The translations under genes and the position numbers were made by a program. Shown here piece by piece: positions 34,005 to 43,455 of a stretch of 64,000 bases of DNA (its first letter is position 1; the number at the start of each line of letters is the position of its first letter). The notes under the pieces were generated by a model, which did not search any database, was not told where the DNA came from, and was given only the letters and a program-made list of their open reading frames with translations. The DNA comes from Bacteroidia bacterium (GTDB taxonomy: Bacteria; Bacteroidota; Bacteroidia; NS11-12g; UBA955): positions 248,001 through 312,000 of the forward strand of contig JAMNXP010000001.1 in assembly GCA_023653095.1 (NCBI GenBank), read 5' to 3'.

Positions 34005-36293
34005 ATGCGAGTAATTAACAAATATTTGGGCCTATGCCTATTAAGTGCGCCTTTTGCACCCCTTTTTGGACAAATGTCCACCCCAAACTGGAAAATAAAA
34101 GCTGGGATTACTGCTTTTATGGAGCAGAAAGGAAGCAAGGATCTAACCATCGAAGACGCTTTTAACCCCAAAAACTACCCTTCTGGCCCCTTTTTCACCT
34201 CCTATCCCTCTCCAAAATTTGTGGTTTATCAATATTTAAGAAACAAGGATAAGGGAAATCATATTTACAGGGCAAATCCTGAAATGGGCGAACTTAAAAA
34301 CTCTGAAGAAATTTTGGTGCATTTTGATTCCGTTCAAGCAACCATGAAATCTTATGGTGAAACCGTAGGATTTTTAAGTTTCAATTTCGATACGGAAGAA
34401 TCTGGATGGTTTGTTGCTGGCGATCGCGTTTTTAATTTTTTTCTCCGTTCCGGAGGGCGTTTTCAAGCAATACCCATGCTCAAACTATCAAAAGACCGAG
34501 TAGCTGAAGAAATATCAACTACCGACCAAGCTTGCATGTTTGAAAATGGAAAAACTACCTGCAGAATGGCTGCTTTCGTTGAGAATCATAACATTTTTGT
34601 ATCTGATTATGAGAAAACCACTCAAATTACTTTTGATGGAACAGAAGGCATTGTCTACGGACAATCAGTTCATAGAAACGAGTTTGGCATAAACAAAGGT
34701 TTATTTTGGTCACCCAATGCTCACAAATTGGCCTTTTATAGAATGGACGAACGAAGAGTAACAAAATATCCTATGTTCTCTATCAATGAACGCCCTGCAA
34801 AACCAACAGAAATTAGATATCCAATGGCTGGTGACAGCAGTCACACTGTAACTATAGGGATTTATGACTCCTATTTGGCTAAAACTGTTTATCTTAAAAC
34901 AGATGGCGAATATGATCAATACCTAACAAACATTACTTGGTCACCAGATTCAGAGTCCATATTTATTGCTCGAGTTAATCGAAATCAGAACAAAATGGAA
35001 CTTTTAGAATATTCATCAGTAACTGGAGAATTGATAAAAACTCATTTTACTGAAATTCATTCCAAATATATTGAACCTGAAAATGGACCAATTTTCTTGG
35101 GAAGTTCAAATAAGTTCATTTGGCAAAGCGAGTCAGATGGATACAATCGCTTGTATTTATATGACAAAGGAAAATCCTCAAAATTCAATTTGCCTGTTGG
35201 AATTTATGAAATCACCGAAGTATTGGGTTTGTCGGCAGATGAAAAATCTCTGATCTGTGTTGGAACCTACGGAACAGCTTTAAATAGAGCTCTTTTTAGC
35301 ATTGATATGGTGAAAAACAAAAGTCAACTTCTCAAAACTAACTTGGGTGGAACGCCTGTTTCAGTATTCAATAAATTCAACCCATTCGTAGTTATTACCA
35401 CCAGCTCAATTACCTCAAATCGAGAAATAATTGCAGTCAATTGGAGTCAAAAGTTTAATGCTAAAACTTTGGAGACCCCTGCTTTATTGTTTGAAAACAA
35501 AAATCCTATATCTGATTTTAAAATCGGAAAAATAGAATTAAGCAGCATTGAGCATCCATCAGACAACGTGACCCTATTTACCAGAACCTTCTACCCTCCT
35601 GACTTTGATATTAATAAAAAATATCCAGCGGTAGTTTATGTATACGGAGGCCCGCACGCCCAGATGGTCACTAATTCTTGGTTAGGTGGTGGAAACCTAT
35701 GGATGGCCTACATGGCCGCTAAAGGATACATAGTGTTTACCTTAGATAACCGCGGTTCATCTCACCGAGGACTGGAGTTTGAAAATGCCGTACATCGTCA
35801 GTTAGGAACTCTTGAAATGTCTGATCAATTAGCCGGATTAAATTGGTTAAAGTCTCAGTCTTTTGTAGATTCATCGCGAATTGGCGTTCATGGATGGAGC
35901 TTCGGAGGATTCATGACCACGAGCTTAATGACTCGTGAAGCAGGTAAATATAAAGTTGGGGTTGCAGGTGGACCCGTGATTGATTGGAAATATTACGAAA
36001 TCATGTATACTGAGCGTTACATGGATAGGCCTGAAGAAAATCCTACAGGTTATGAGACCAACAATCTGATGAATCACGCTGGAAAGTTAAAAGGCAGATT
36101 GTTGCAAATTCACGGTGCTGATGATGATGTTGTAGTATGGCAACACAGCATGATGTTTGTTAAAAAATCAGTGGAATTGTCGAATCCCAACTTAGATTAT
36201 TTTGTTTACCCAGGCCATAAACACAATGTTTCTGGGCGAGATAGAATACACTTATATAAAAAGGTGAGCCAATATTTCTTCGATCATTTATAA
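34005..36293 (+). CDS. S9-family dipeptidyl peptidase IV-like protease
   Basis: This exported serine peptidase (762 aa from the ATG at 34005) has a signal peptide ending near SAPFAPLFGQ. A beta-propeller N-domain includes FWSPNAHKLAFYRMDERRV, the substrate N-terminus-binding region of DPP-IV-like enzymes. The alpha/beta-hydrolase domain has nucleophile Ser (about 632) in GWSFGGFM, Asp (about 705) in HGADDDVV and His (about 738) in PGHKHNV. It would release Xaa-Pro or Xaa-Ala dipeptides. An upstream in-frame ATG would give an implausible 11-residue extension. It is followed by HMG-CoA lyase after 5 bases. Confidence 0.93.
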   Translation: MRVINKYLGLCLLSAPFAPLFGQMSTPNWKIKAGITAFMEQKGSKDLTIEDAFNPKNYPSGPFFTSYPSPKFVVYQYLRNKDKGNHIYRANPEMGELKNSEEILVHFDSVQATMKSYGETVGFLSFNFDTEESGWFVAGDRVFNFFLRSGGRFQAIPMLKLSKDRVAEEISTTDQACMFENGKTTCRMAAFVENHNIFVSDYEKTTQITFDGTEGIVYGQSVHRNEFGINKGLFWSPNAHKLAFYRMDERRVTKYPMFSINERPAKPTEIRYPMAGDSSHTVTIGIYDSYLAKTVYLKTDGEYDQYLTNITWSPDSESIFIARVNRNQNKMELLEYSSVTGELIKTHFTEIHSKYIEPENGPIFLGSSNKFIWQSESDGYNRLYLYDKGKSSKFNLPVGIYEITEVLGLSADEKSLICVGTYGTALNRALFSIDMVKNKSQLLKTNLGGTPVSVFNKFNPFVVITTSSITSNREIIAVNWSQKFNAKTLETPALLFENKNPISDFKIGKIELSSIEHPSDNVTLFTRTFYPPDFDINKKYPAVVYVYGGPHAQMVTNSWLGGGNLWMAYMAAKGYIVFTLDNRGSSHRGLEFENAVHRQLGTLEMSDQLAGLNWLKSQSFVDSSRIGVHGWSFGGFMTTSLMTREAGKYKVGVAGGPVIDWKYYEIMYTERYMDRPEENPTGYETNNLMNHAGKLKGRLLQIHGADDDVVVWQHSMMFVKKSVELSNPNLDYFVYPGHKHNVSGRDRIHLYKKVSQYFFDHL

Positions 36294-36298
36294 TTAGC

Positions 36299-37153
36299 AT
36301 GGGCATATTCAATTACAAGGGTGAGAATGTGGAGGTGGTTGAATGCCCTAGGGATGCCATGCAAGGCATCAAGCAATTTATTCCTACTGAGATAAAAATC
36401 AAGTACATCACCAAGTTATTAAGCGAAAGATTTAATGTGCTAGATTGTGGTAGTTTTGTCAGCCCTGCTGCTGTTCCGCAAATGGCTGATACAGCTGAAG
36501 TTATTGATGCAATCAGTAAGATTGAAACAGAAACAGAACTGTTGGTTATTGTGGCCAATGAAAGAGGTGCAATAAGAGCTGCGGCATATCCAAAAATTAA
36601 ATATTTAGGGTACCCGTTTTCAATAAGCGAAACCTTTCAAAGACGAAATACCAATCAAACACGCCAAGACGCTTTTTTACAATTGGCCAAAGTTCAGGAA
36701 ATTGCTTTAGCATCCCATAAACAGGTGGTTGCCTATATTAGCATGGCATTTGGAAATCCTTATGGAGATGAACATACAAATGAAATGATTAGAGAATGGG
36801 CTGAGAAAATTGCAGGATTGGGAATTAGAGTCATTAGCCTTGCTGATACCACTGGTCTTGCGACACCTGAGCAGATTGAGAAAACTTATCTCAAACTCAT
36901 TCCGCATCTTCCACATGTGAAAATTGGCGGTCATTTTCACGCTACCTTGGCAGATTCATCTTCAAAAATTGAAGCGGCCTTAATTGGTGGTTGTAGACGA
37001 TTAGACGGGGCCATTTTGGGTTTCGGAGGATGTCCATTCGCAAAAGATGAACTTGTAGGTAATGTACCCACAGAACTATTGGTTGAGAAATTGGGACAAA
37101 AAATTGGCCGCGACTTACTGGAAGAGGCGGCCAAAACATACAGTAGTTTTTAG
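36299..37153 (+). CDS. Hydroxymethylglutaryl-CoA lyase
   Basis: This 284-aa TIM-barrel enzyme cleaves HMG-CoA to acetyl-CoA and acetoacetate, typically in leucine breakdown. It has VEVVECPRDAMQG at the N-terminus (the catalytic Arg-Asp region), DCGSFVSPAAVPQMADTAEV, and the signature FGGCPFAKDELVGNVPTE with the active-site Cys. KIGGHFHATLADSS supplies the metal-binding His pair. It lies 5 bases after the S9 peptidase, so possibly cotranscribed. Confidence 0.93.
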   Translation: MGIFNYKGENVEVVECPRDAMQGIKQFIPTEIKIKYITKLLSERFNVLDCGSFVSPAAVPQMADTAEVIDAISKIETETELLVIVANERGAIRAAAYPKIKYLGYPFSISETFQRRNTNQTRQDAFLQLAKVQEIALASHKQVVAYISMAFGNPYGDEHTNEMIREWAEKIAGLGIRVISLADTTGLATPEQIEKTYLKLIPHLPHVKIGGHFHATLADSSSKIEAALIGGCRRLDGAILGFGGCPFAKDELVGNVPTELLVEKLGQKIGRDLLEEAAKTYSSF

Positions 37154-37161
37154 TTCATTGA

Positions 37162-37485
37162 TTAGTGTACCTTTTGGTATCTCAATAATTCAATGATTAC
37201 ATCTAATTTTTGCAAAATAGAATCGTTGTAATCTGATTCCTTTGCTCTGATAATGATTGATGAAGGATTTGATTGATTCTCAGAATCCTCATTTTCAAAT
37301 AAATCGAAAGGAGATATTCCAAGGGCTTCACAAATTTTCTCCATGGTGTCTACTCTCATGGATTGCTTCTTCAGCATGTAGTGAAAACCTTGTTCGCTCA
37401 ACCCACATAATCTTGCTAACTCTTTAATCGGGATTCTCTTCGCCGCAGCAAGATTTTTAATCTTGTTGTAATCTAATTTACTCAC
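37162..37485 (-). CDS. XRE-family small transcriptional regulator
   Basis: This 107-aa protein has a single HTH domain (residues about 7-65): KNLAAAKRIPIKELARLCGLSEQGFHYMLKKQS is helix-turn-helix and MRVDTMEKICEALGISPFDLF completes the fold. The tail (SILQKLDVIIELLRYQK) may form a dimerising helix. It starts with GTG. A 15-base inverted repeat lies just upstream, consistent with autoregulation. Targets are unknown. Confidence 0.85.
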   Translation of the reverse strand: MSKLDYNKIKNLAAAKRIPIKELARLCGLSEQGFHYMLKKQSMRVDTMEKICEALGISPFDLFENEDSENQSNPSSIIIRAKESDYNDSILQKLDVIIELLRYQKVH

Positions 37486-37498
37486 TTCCTTTTGGTAT

Positions 37499-37547
37499 TA
37501 GTTTATCATATTGTACTTATGCATTTATCAGCACAATGTATAAACTA
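37499..37547. promoter_or_regulatory. Inverted repeat upstream of the XRE regulator (candidate operator)
   Basis: TAGTTTATCATATTGT (37499-37514) is matched by ACAATGTATAAACTA (37533-37547), whose reverse complement reads TAGTTTATACATTGT; the arms differ only near the middle. The 18-base spacer contains TGCATTTATCAG. It begins 13 bases before the GTG, in the place expected for a repressor site. The rest of the 150-base gap to the response regulator is AT-rich with no gene. Confidence 0.5.
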
Positions 37548-37635
37548 CCTTTTTGCGTTTTTATTTTATGCGGAAATAATAAAATTTCTTTATGACAATA
37601 TTTGGACTAAAATTAAAATTAACAATAATACGCAA

Positions 37636-38370
37636 CTAGTTTTTTATTCGGTTTTTTGTTAAGATAGCATTAACAGCTTCTTTATAGTTTTTACCTATTG
37701 GAACTTCCACCCCATCTTCAAGAATAATGGTTGAATTCTGAATCGCTTTTATTTTATTTAAAGCAATAATAAAACTCCTATGAATTCTAATAAATTGGTC
37801 TTTGGGTAATCCAGCTTCCATATTTCTCATGGTTTGAAGTGTTACAATTCTTTTATCGGCTGAAACCCATATTTTTACGTAATCAGCAAATGCCTCAATA
37901 TGGTGAATGTCTTGGAAAAAGATTTTTTGAAATTCTCCATCTACTTTTACATAAACATAGTCATTTTCAGTATTAGCAGGTTCAACCGTTATTGAAGATC
38001 TATACTCGAGGTATTCTTCTAACCTTTTGATTGCTTTATTCAATCTATCAGGAGAAATTGGCTTAAGCATATAGTCAAGGGCTTCAAATTCAAATGCTTC
38101 AGCGGCATAGTCTGAAAAAGCCGTTGTGAAAATCACAGCATAAGGCATAGGGTATTGACTTTTTACAAAATCTAACCCGGTCTCTCCTGGCATCTGAATA
38201 TCAGTAAAAACTACATCTGGCGCGAGGGCGGTTAATTGTTCAGATAAGCCTTGTGTGGAAGAAAAAGAACCCACAATTTGAATATTGGAATATGATTTTA
38301 ACAGACTTTCCAATACGGTGATTGCCAATGGTTCGTCATCAATGATAACAGCTTTAATTTGATTGTTCAT
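37636..38370 (-). CDS. LytTR-family response regulator
   Basis: This 244-aa regulator has a receiver domain with Asp57 in VVFTDIQMPGETG (acidic pair Asp11-Asp12, conserved Lys later in MLKPIS). A LytTR DNA-binding domain (residues about 130-240) includes YVKVDGEFQKIFFQDIHHIEAFADYVKI and RIHRSFIIALNKI. LytTR regulators bind promoters of envelope genes. It lies 2 bases after its kinase. Confidence 0.93.
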   Translation of the reverse strand: MNNQIKAVIIDDEPLAITVLESLLKSYSNIQIVGSFSSTQGLSEQLTALAPDVVFTDIQMPGETGLDFVKSQYPMPYAVIFTTAFSDYAAEAFEFEALDYMLKPISPDRLNKAIKRLEEYLEYRSSITVEPANTENDYVYVKVDGEFQKIFFQDIHHIEAFADYVKIWVSADKRIVTLQTMRNMEAGLPKDQFIRIHRSFIIALNKIKAIQNSTIILEDGVEVPIGKNYKEAVNAILTKNRIKN

Positions 38371-38372
38371 GT

Positions 38373-39416
38373 TTAAATATTTATTAAAAGATCCACTCGA
38401 TACACTCCATCTTTTGCAGATGATTTAAGGTCATGTTCGTTTGGATATATTAAATTAAGTCGTTTTTTTATGTTTTGCAATCCTATGCCCCCCAATTCTT
38501 CGTTTTTCTTCGACGGGATGAAGGAATTTTCGATAAGAAATCTAAATCCTTTAGGAGTTTTGTTGGCAAATAGTCTGATGAACCGATGATCAGGCAAAAC
38601 TGATTCTGAATGTTTAAAGGCATTTTCAACCAACGTAAGAAACAACATAGGCTCCACAGGCTCATCATTCAAATTCTCCTCAATGTTGACATCAATTTTT
38701 ACTTTTTCACCCAATCTAAGTCGTTCAATGGATACGTAATCTTCTACGTGCGCCATCTCTTTTTTTATGGATACCTTTCCTTGGTTACTTTCATAAAGAA
38801 TGTACCGAAGAATATTTGACAACCTTAATACCACCTCAGGCGCAGCGTCTGATTTAGATAATGTGAGAGCGTAGAGATTATTCAGTGAGTTGAATAGAAA
38901 ATGCGGATTTATTTGAGATTTTAAAAATTTCAATTCTGTTTGCAACTGAATTTGTCTTAGGTCTTTATTTATTTTTTGATCGCCATACCATTGTTTTACC
39001 AATTTAAGCACCATGGTGAGTATGACAGAAAAAATTACATTAATTACAAGAAATAAGAAAAACGTATCTGACCAAACAAGATTTTGAAGTTCGGTATTAT
39101 TGATAACCATGTGAACTAAAATACTCAAGGGAAAACAAACGCTAAGAATCCCCAAAGACAGACTAATCAGATAAATTAAATAATGTCTGTTGAGTAGAAA
39201 TCTGGGTATTAGAAAATCATTGTTAAAATACGCAATGACAGCATGCAATACCAATATTCCATTGGCAATAATAAAGGACTCTGTAGAATTAACTCCCAAT
39301 GGCAAGACGAAACTGTATACCCAGGCATACGATGTCCAAAACAATAAATGATCTAACTTCCAACTTAGAAAGTTATGTTCAAGTCTTTGAAGGTATGTTT
39401 TTTGACGATGAGGCAA
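38373..39416 (-). CDS. LytS-like sensor histidine kinase
   Basis: This 347-aa kinase has about four N-terminal transmembrane segments (residues 25-140) and a His_kinase (PF06580-type) domain with phospho-acceptor His172 in INPHFLFNSLNNL. A HATPase region includes LTLVENAFKHSE and GGIGLQNIKKRL. No extracellular sensor domain is obvious, so it probably senses through its membrane part. It is transcribed with the LytTR regulator and with a 73-aa membrane protein just upstream. Confidence 0.93.
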   Translation of the reverse strand: MPHRQKTYLQRLEHNFLSWKLDHLLFWTSYAWVYSFVLPLGVNSTESFIIANGILVLHAVIAYFNNDFLIPRFLLNRHYLIYLISLSLGILSVCFPLSILVHMVINNTELQNLVWSDTFFLFLVINVIFSVILTMVLKLVKQWYGDQKINKDLRQIQLQTELKFLKSQINPHFLFNSLNNLYALTLSKSDAAPEVVLRLSNILRYILYESNQGKVSIKKEMAHVEDYVSIERLRLGEKVKIDVNIEENLNDEPVEPMLFLTLVENAFKHSESVLPDHRFIRLFANKTPKGFRFLIENSFIPSKKNEELGGIGLQNIKKRLNLIYPNEHDLKSSAKDGVYRVDLLINI

Positions 39417-39420
39417 ATGA

Positions 39421-39642
39421 CTAATTACCGATATTTCTAAATAGTTCTAAACCAATGTTTAGAATTCTTTCGGTATTTAAGATTCGTGTACTAGAATGTG
39501 CAGCTGAGTGAAGGAAATCCAATGAAAACAACTTGGGAGTGTCTGTGTCTGCGAAATAATAACTAGCTGTGATGTAACCGACCAAATTAATGACAAGCAG
39601 GCCGATCAATATGATGATTTTCTTATTTACTTTCTGTGCCAT
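39421..39642 (-). CDS. Small single-pass membrane protein of unknown function
   Basis: This 73-aa protein has one strong transmembrane segment (residues about 9-25, IIILIGLLVINLVGYIT) with positive residues before it (MAQKVNKK), and an external tail rich in Ser/His/Leu. It lies 4 bases before the LytS-like kinase, in the same direction. The position suggests an accessory or sensing partner of the kinase, as an inference. I do not recognise the family. Confidence 0.6.
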   Translation of the reverse strand: MAQKVNKKIIILIGLLVINLVGYITASYYFADTDTPKLFSLDFLHSAAHSSTRILNTERILNIGLELFRNIGN

Positions 39643-39709
39643 AATTTAAATATTAGTCTTCAATATTTATGCCAATTGTATGTTAGACGCATTTAAGTGA
39701 CAAAATGTT

Positions 39710-41590
39710 TCATCTCATATTAAAAAAATCATTAACAATAACTGTTGATAAGTTCAGAACCGTTGAATCTTGATGATTTAAAGGCCTTTCCGCATTAATT
39801 GACACTTTGTCAGTTCCCAGCCAAAATGCCCCATCATTATTTATTATTCCAGTTACTCCCGGAATATTAAACCAAGCAAATTGAGGGTGACTTAAAACAA
39901 TTCCACATCTAGAATATTTGAGCAAAGACCGATCACCATTTGGAAATAAATTTCCATTTTTCAATTCATCTTCTGACCATCCCAACAAATAGAACATGGT
40001 TGAATATACGTCAGTCTGTGATACCACACGCTTTACCTTTTGTTTTCTAAATTTCGAATTCAATGCACCGCCGGTGAAAACCATGGGAATGTGAAAAAAG
40101 CCTTTTTGTCCAAAATTAGTTTCAGGGGTGGCCAAATTCTTCCCGTGATCTGAAACTAAAATAACCAATGTATTTTCGTATTTATCGGATTTTTTAATTC
40201 GCTCAAAGAACTTCCCCAATTCTCCATCTAAATATTTGACGGTTCTAATCATCTTTTGTTTATCGGAACCTGTATTTTGAGGCACTGCATCATACGGGTC
40301 ATGAGTACTCAATGTCAAGAGGCCAAGAAATTGTGGTTTTTCTTTTTGGGAAGACGATAGATAGCGATTAGCCAAGATTTCTAACATTTCAGCATCTTGA
40401 ATTCCCCAGCTACCCAGGTTGAATTTTGAAAGGACAGTCAATGATTTTAAATCTTGAATTTCGTCCATTCCAGATTGTTCAAAGTAGTATCTCTGATTGG
40501 CAAAATGAAGATCAGAACCATAGAAAAATGTTGTCTGATAGTCAAGCTCTTTTAAATCTGAAACTATATTGGGCAATACAGATGATTTCTCAGGAAATGC
40601 CAACATTCCTTGCCAAGGTTGTCCTGGCCAGCCACTAAAAATAGATACAAGACCTTTATCAGTTCTATCACCCGTAGCATAAGCATGAGTAAAGGCAAGT
40701 CCCTCGGAGGCAATCAAATCTAAATTGGGGGTTACCGCAGCAACTTTTCCGCCAAAAAATTCAGATAATTCAGCCGAAACTCCTTCTAAAACAATCAGAA
40801 TTATATGTGGTCTGGTTTTCTGAATTGATTCGGAATCACCCCTCATTACAGGGAATAATACTTGATTATAAGTAGAATGATAAAATGTAGAATCTCGAAA
40901 ATGAGAAACATCTGGAATTTGATTTCCTTGAATCAATGAATACATAAAATTCCAACTGCTATTTATGGCTAGTTGATTGTCCAAATTAGACTCAAATTGC
41001 ATGGCGTTTTCAATGGTCAAAGGACTTTTACCCAAACCACCCCTTGCTGTAATGGTTAAAACAATACTTAGCAAGGCAACTTTTAATATTCTATGTTCTT
41101 TCTCGGGATTCGCTTTTTTTAACAAGTGGGAATATCCCCAAAAAACAACACCAATAACCAATAAGATTAAAGCCAATATCATAATCCAATGATAAACATT
41201 CAGTGAAGCCATTGCTTCAGAGGTGTTTTCTAAATAAAAGAGTGCTTGAGGATTGATTCTACTGCCCCATTGCTTTAATAAAATGAAATCAGCGAAGTTG
41301 GATAATAGAGTAATAAGCAACCACGACAGTAAGGCTAACTGCTCGCCCAATCTTCCGGCAATTGAACCAAGAATTAAAATAAAAATCAATCCATATGAAC
41401 TCCAAGATAAATCTTGCAATAATCCCGCGCTCCAAAGTTCCCTGATATTGGCGTCAGGAAAGGATAGAATCACAGTCAATCTGAGGATACCTTGTAATAA
41501 AACAAATACAATCCACAACCCACCATAAAACAAGAAAAACCTACTTGAAAGCAGGTTTTTCTTTATAAATTTCAACACTTGTGAAATCAT
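39710..41590 (-). CDS. LTA synthase-family sulfatase-like membrane protein
   Basis: This 626-aa protein has five N-terminal transmembrane helices (to about residue 185) and a periplasmic sulfatase-fold domain. IILIVLEGVSAE supplies the metal Glu269, ATGDRTDKGLVSIFSG the Thr310 nucleophile, and VILVSDHGKNLA the Asp-His metal site. Relatives add phosphoglycerol or phosphoethanolamine to envelope glycans; the actual substrate is unknown in a Gram-negative. It overlaps the stop of the preceding T9SS gene by one base (TAATG). Confidence 0.9.
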   Translation of the reverse strand: MISQVLKFIKKNLLSSRFFLFYGGLWIVFVLLQGILRLTVILSFPDANIRELWSAGLLQDLSWSSYGLIFILILGSIAGRLGEQLALLSWLLITLLSNFADFILLKQWGSRINPQALFYLENTSEAMASLNVYHWIMILALILLVIGVVFWGYSHLLKKANPEKEHRILKVALLSIVLTITARGGLGKSPLTIENAMQFESNLDNQLAINSSWNFMYSLIQGNQIPDVSHFRDSTFYHSTYNQVLFPVMRGDSESIQKTRPHIILIVLEGVSAELSEFFGGKVAAVTPNLDLIASEGLAFTHAYATGDRTDKGLVSIFSGWPGQPWQGMLAFPEKSSVLPNIVSDLKELDYQTTFFYGSDLHFANQRYYFEQSGMDEIQDLKSLTVLSKFNLGSWGIQDAEMLEILANRYLSSSQKEKPQFLGLLTLSTHDPYDAVPQNTGSDKQKMIRTVKYLDGELGKFFERIKKSDKYENTLVILVSDHGKNLATPETNFGQKGFFHIPMVFTGGALNSKFRKQKVKRVVSQTDVYSTMFYLLGWSEDELKNGNLFPNGDRSLLKYSRCGIVLSHPQFAWFNIPGVTGIINNDGAFWLGTDKVSINAERPLNHQDSTVLNLSTVIVNDFFNMR

Positions 41591-43431
41591 TAATCAACAA
41601 CAATTACTTTTCCGAGTGACCAACGATATTCATTGTTTTGCACCACAATATAATAAGCTCCAGGATTCAATTCAAATTGAGAATTAGTAGTGTTGAACAC
41701 ATTTCGACCAGCAGCATCATATATTCTCACTACTGTTGCCTCAGGTAGTCCATCAATATTCACTGTTCCGTAACTTGGATTTGGAAATACTTTCATGGAA
41801 ATTGATTTTTCAAATTCCTGATTCACTGAGGTTAATACTACTTGGATATACGCTGTTTTTGTAGTTGAGTGATTACCAAACGCATTGCTTGCATCTAACT
41901 TAATGGTATATTGACCAGTTTGAGTGAATTTAACTTGAGGATTTCTAGAAGCTAGATCTGTTGAATTTTGCAATAAATAGGTTTTGGGAGTTATGGTCCA
42001 GGAATATGAGGTAGGATTATTTGCTGTCAAATCAACAAGTGTTATGGTTTCATTCACTATTGGTTTGGTTTTGGTAGCGGTAAAATCAACTACTGGTTTT
42101 GCCGTACTATTGGTTGAAACATTGATGTAGTTGTTTTTCAATTCTTCGTCAGACGAGGATGAATTGCTCGCCTTTAATTTTACAGAATATGAACCAGCAG
42201 AGTTGAAGGAAACATAAATGATTGAATCGGTGAATTTAGATCCTGCTTGTAATGTATAGTTAGTTGGAGTGATTTCCCAGTTTAAACTGGTTGCATACTC
42301 AGTAGAACTTTTAATGGTTACTGTTTGATCTACGATTGGTGCCGTATTATTAGCAGCAAAAGTTGCATTCACACTTAATAATAAAGGCACTCTTCTAATG
42401 ACGTTGTTGTAATGATCAGGAATGTAAAAGCTTTTTTGCGCCTTCATGTAAGCAAAATGATACATACGACCAAAGCGAGCCACAGATATATCGCCGTTTA
42501 CATAACCAGAAGTGCGTTCTTTGCCTGTATAGACCGTTAGTTTTCCGTTGACATACATTTTAATGCATTGAGCTTCAAGAATATAAATAACGTTTTCTAC
42601 TTTGATTACATCCAAAGGAAAATCCAAGCCTTGGGAGATGATTGTAGTCACTTCGCCTGTGTAGGTGTTTACTTTTCGAATAGCTTCGTTATTTCTATCA
42701 GCAACCAGTAAAAACGAATCGCTTTCAAGACCTATTCCGCATGGATAGGAGAATTGTGCATTCTTTCCCGTTCCATTTTTAAATCCAAGAGAACCATTGC
42801 CCGCAACCGTTGTAACAGTACTTCCATCAATCAAACGAATAGCATGATTATCAAAGTCACAAACATATAATCTACCTTTTGAATCAAACTCTAAATCTTC
42901 GGGCGAAGCAAATTCAGCATCGCCTAGAGCACCGTCTTTATATCCTCCGAGAAAAGAAACCTTCCCCGAAATGGTAGACCAAACTGCTTCATTGGAAGAG
43001 TTTACGTATCTCATTCCTTTTCTAATCAAACAGTTGTTCTTATCTGCAATGTATATGTCATTGGTTTTGGGATGGACTGCACAGCCTGCAGGGGTTGAAA
43101 ATCTGGATGTCAAACCTGTACCATCATTACTTCCAAGGGATTGAAAATCAGTAGGATCACCCCTGAAACCTCCCCTATTTCTTGAAATATTTCCAATGAT
43201 AAGCATTACGTTGTGCTCATCGGTTATGTATATTCGGTTGTTCGTATCAATGGCAACCCCTAAAGGTCTGCTGTAATATTCTTGGGTAACATCATTAGCA
43301 GCTGTAGCATTGAATTTTCCAGAATCTGTGTATTGGATACCGGCAATGGTAGATACCGTCTGAGCTTGCAACTTGAAACTGAAAGTAATCAAGCAAGTAA
43401 ATAAACCCGTGTAAAGAAAAGATCTTTGCAT
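41590..43431 (-). CDS. T9SS-sorted NHL-repeat and PKD-domain protein
   Basis: This 613-aa secreted protein has a signal peptide (FSFKLQAQ at about residue 24). A six- or seven-bladed NHL propeller (residues about 30-350) shows repeated PLGVAIDTNNRIYITDEHN, PAGCAVHPKTNDIYIADKNN and YPCGIGLESDSFLLVADRNN. Two PKD/Ig-like domains follow (APIVDQTVTIKSSTEY and KPIVNETITLVDLTA), then a T9SS type A sorting domain (MKVFPNPSYGTVNIDGL, ending in KVIVVD). It is probably a cell-surface protein for adhesion or recognition. It lies 24 bases after purC and next to the sulfatase. Confidence 0.85.
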   Translation of the reverse strand: MQRSFLYTGLFTCLITFSFKLQAQTVSTIAGIQYTDSGKFNATAANDVTQEYYSRPLGVAIDTNNRIYITDEHNVMLIIGNISRNRGGFRGDPTDFQSLGSNDGTGLTSRFSTPAGCAVHPKTNDIYIADKNNCLIRKGMRYVNSSNEAVWSTISGKVSFLGGYKDGALGDAEFASPEDLEFDSKGRLYVCDFDNHAIRLIDGSTVTTVAGNGSLGFKNGTGKNAQFSYPCGIGLESDSFLLVADRNNEAIRKVNTYTGEVTTIISQGLDFPLDVIKVENVIYILEAQCIKMYVNGKLTVYTGKERTSGYVNGDISVARFGRMYHFAYMKAQKSFYIPDHYNNVIRRVPLLLSVNATFAANNTAPIVDQTVTIKSSTEYATSLNWEITPTNYTLQAGSKFTDSIIYVSFNSAGSYSVKLKASNSSSSDEELKNNYINVSTNSTAKPVVDFTATKTKPIVNETITLVDLTANNPTSYSWTITPKTYLLQNSTDLASRNPQVKFTQTGQYTIKLDASNAFGNHSTTKTAYIQVVLTSVNQEFEKSISMKVFPNPSYGTVNIDGLPEATVVRIYDAAGRNVFNTTNSQFELNPGAYYIVVQNNEYRWSLGKVIVVD

Positions 43432-43455
43432 GATCCGAAATAAATTAATAAAAAT

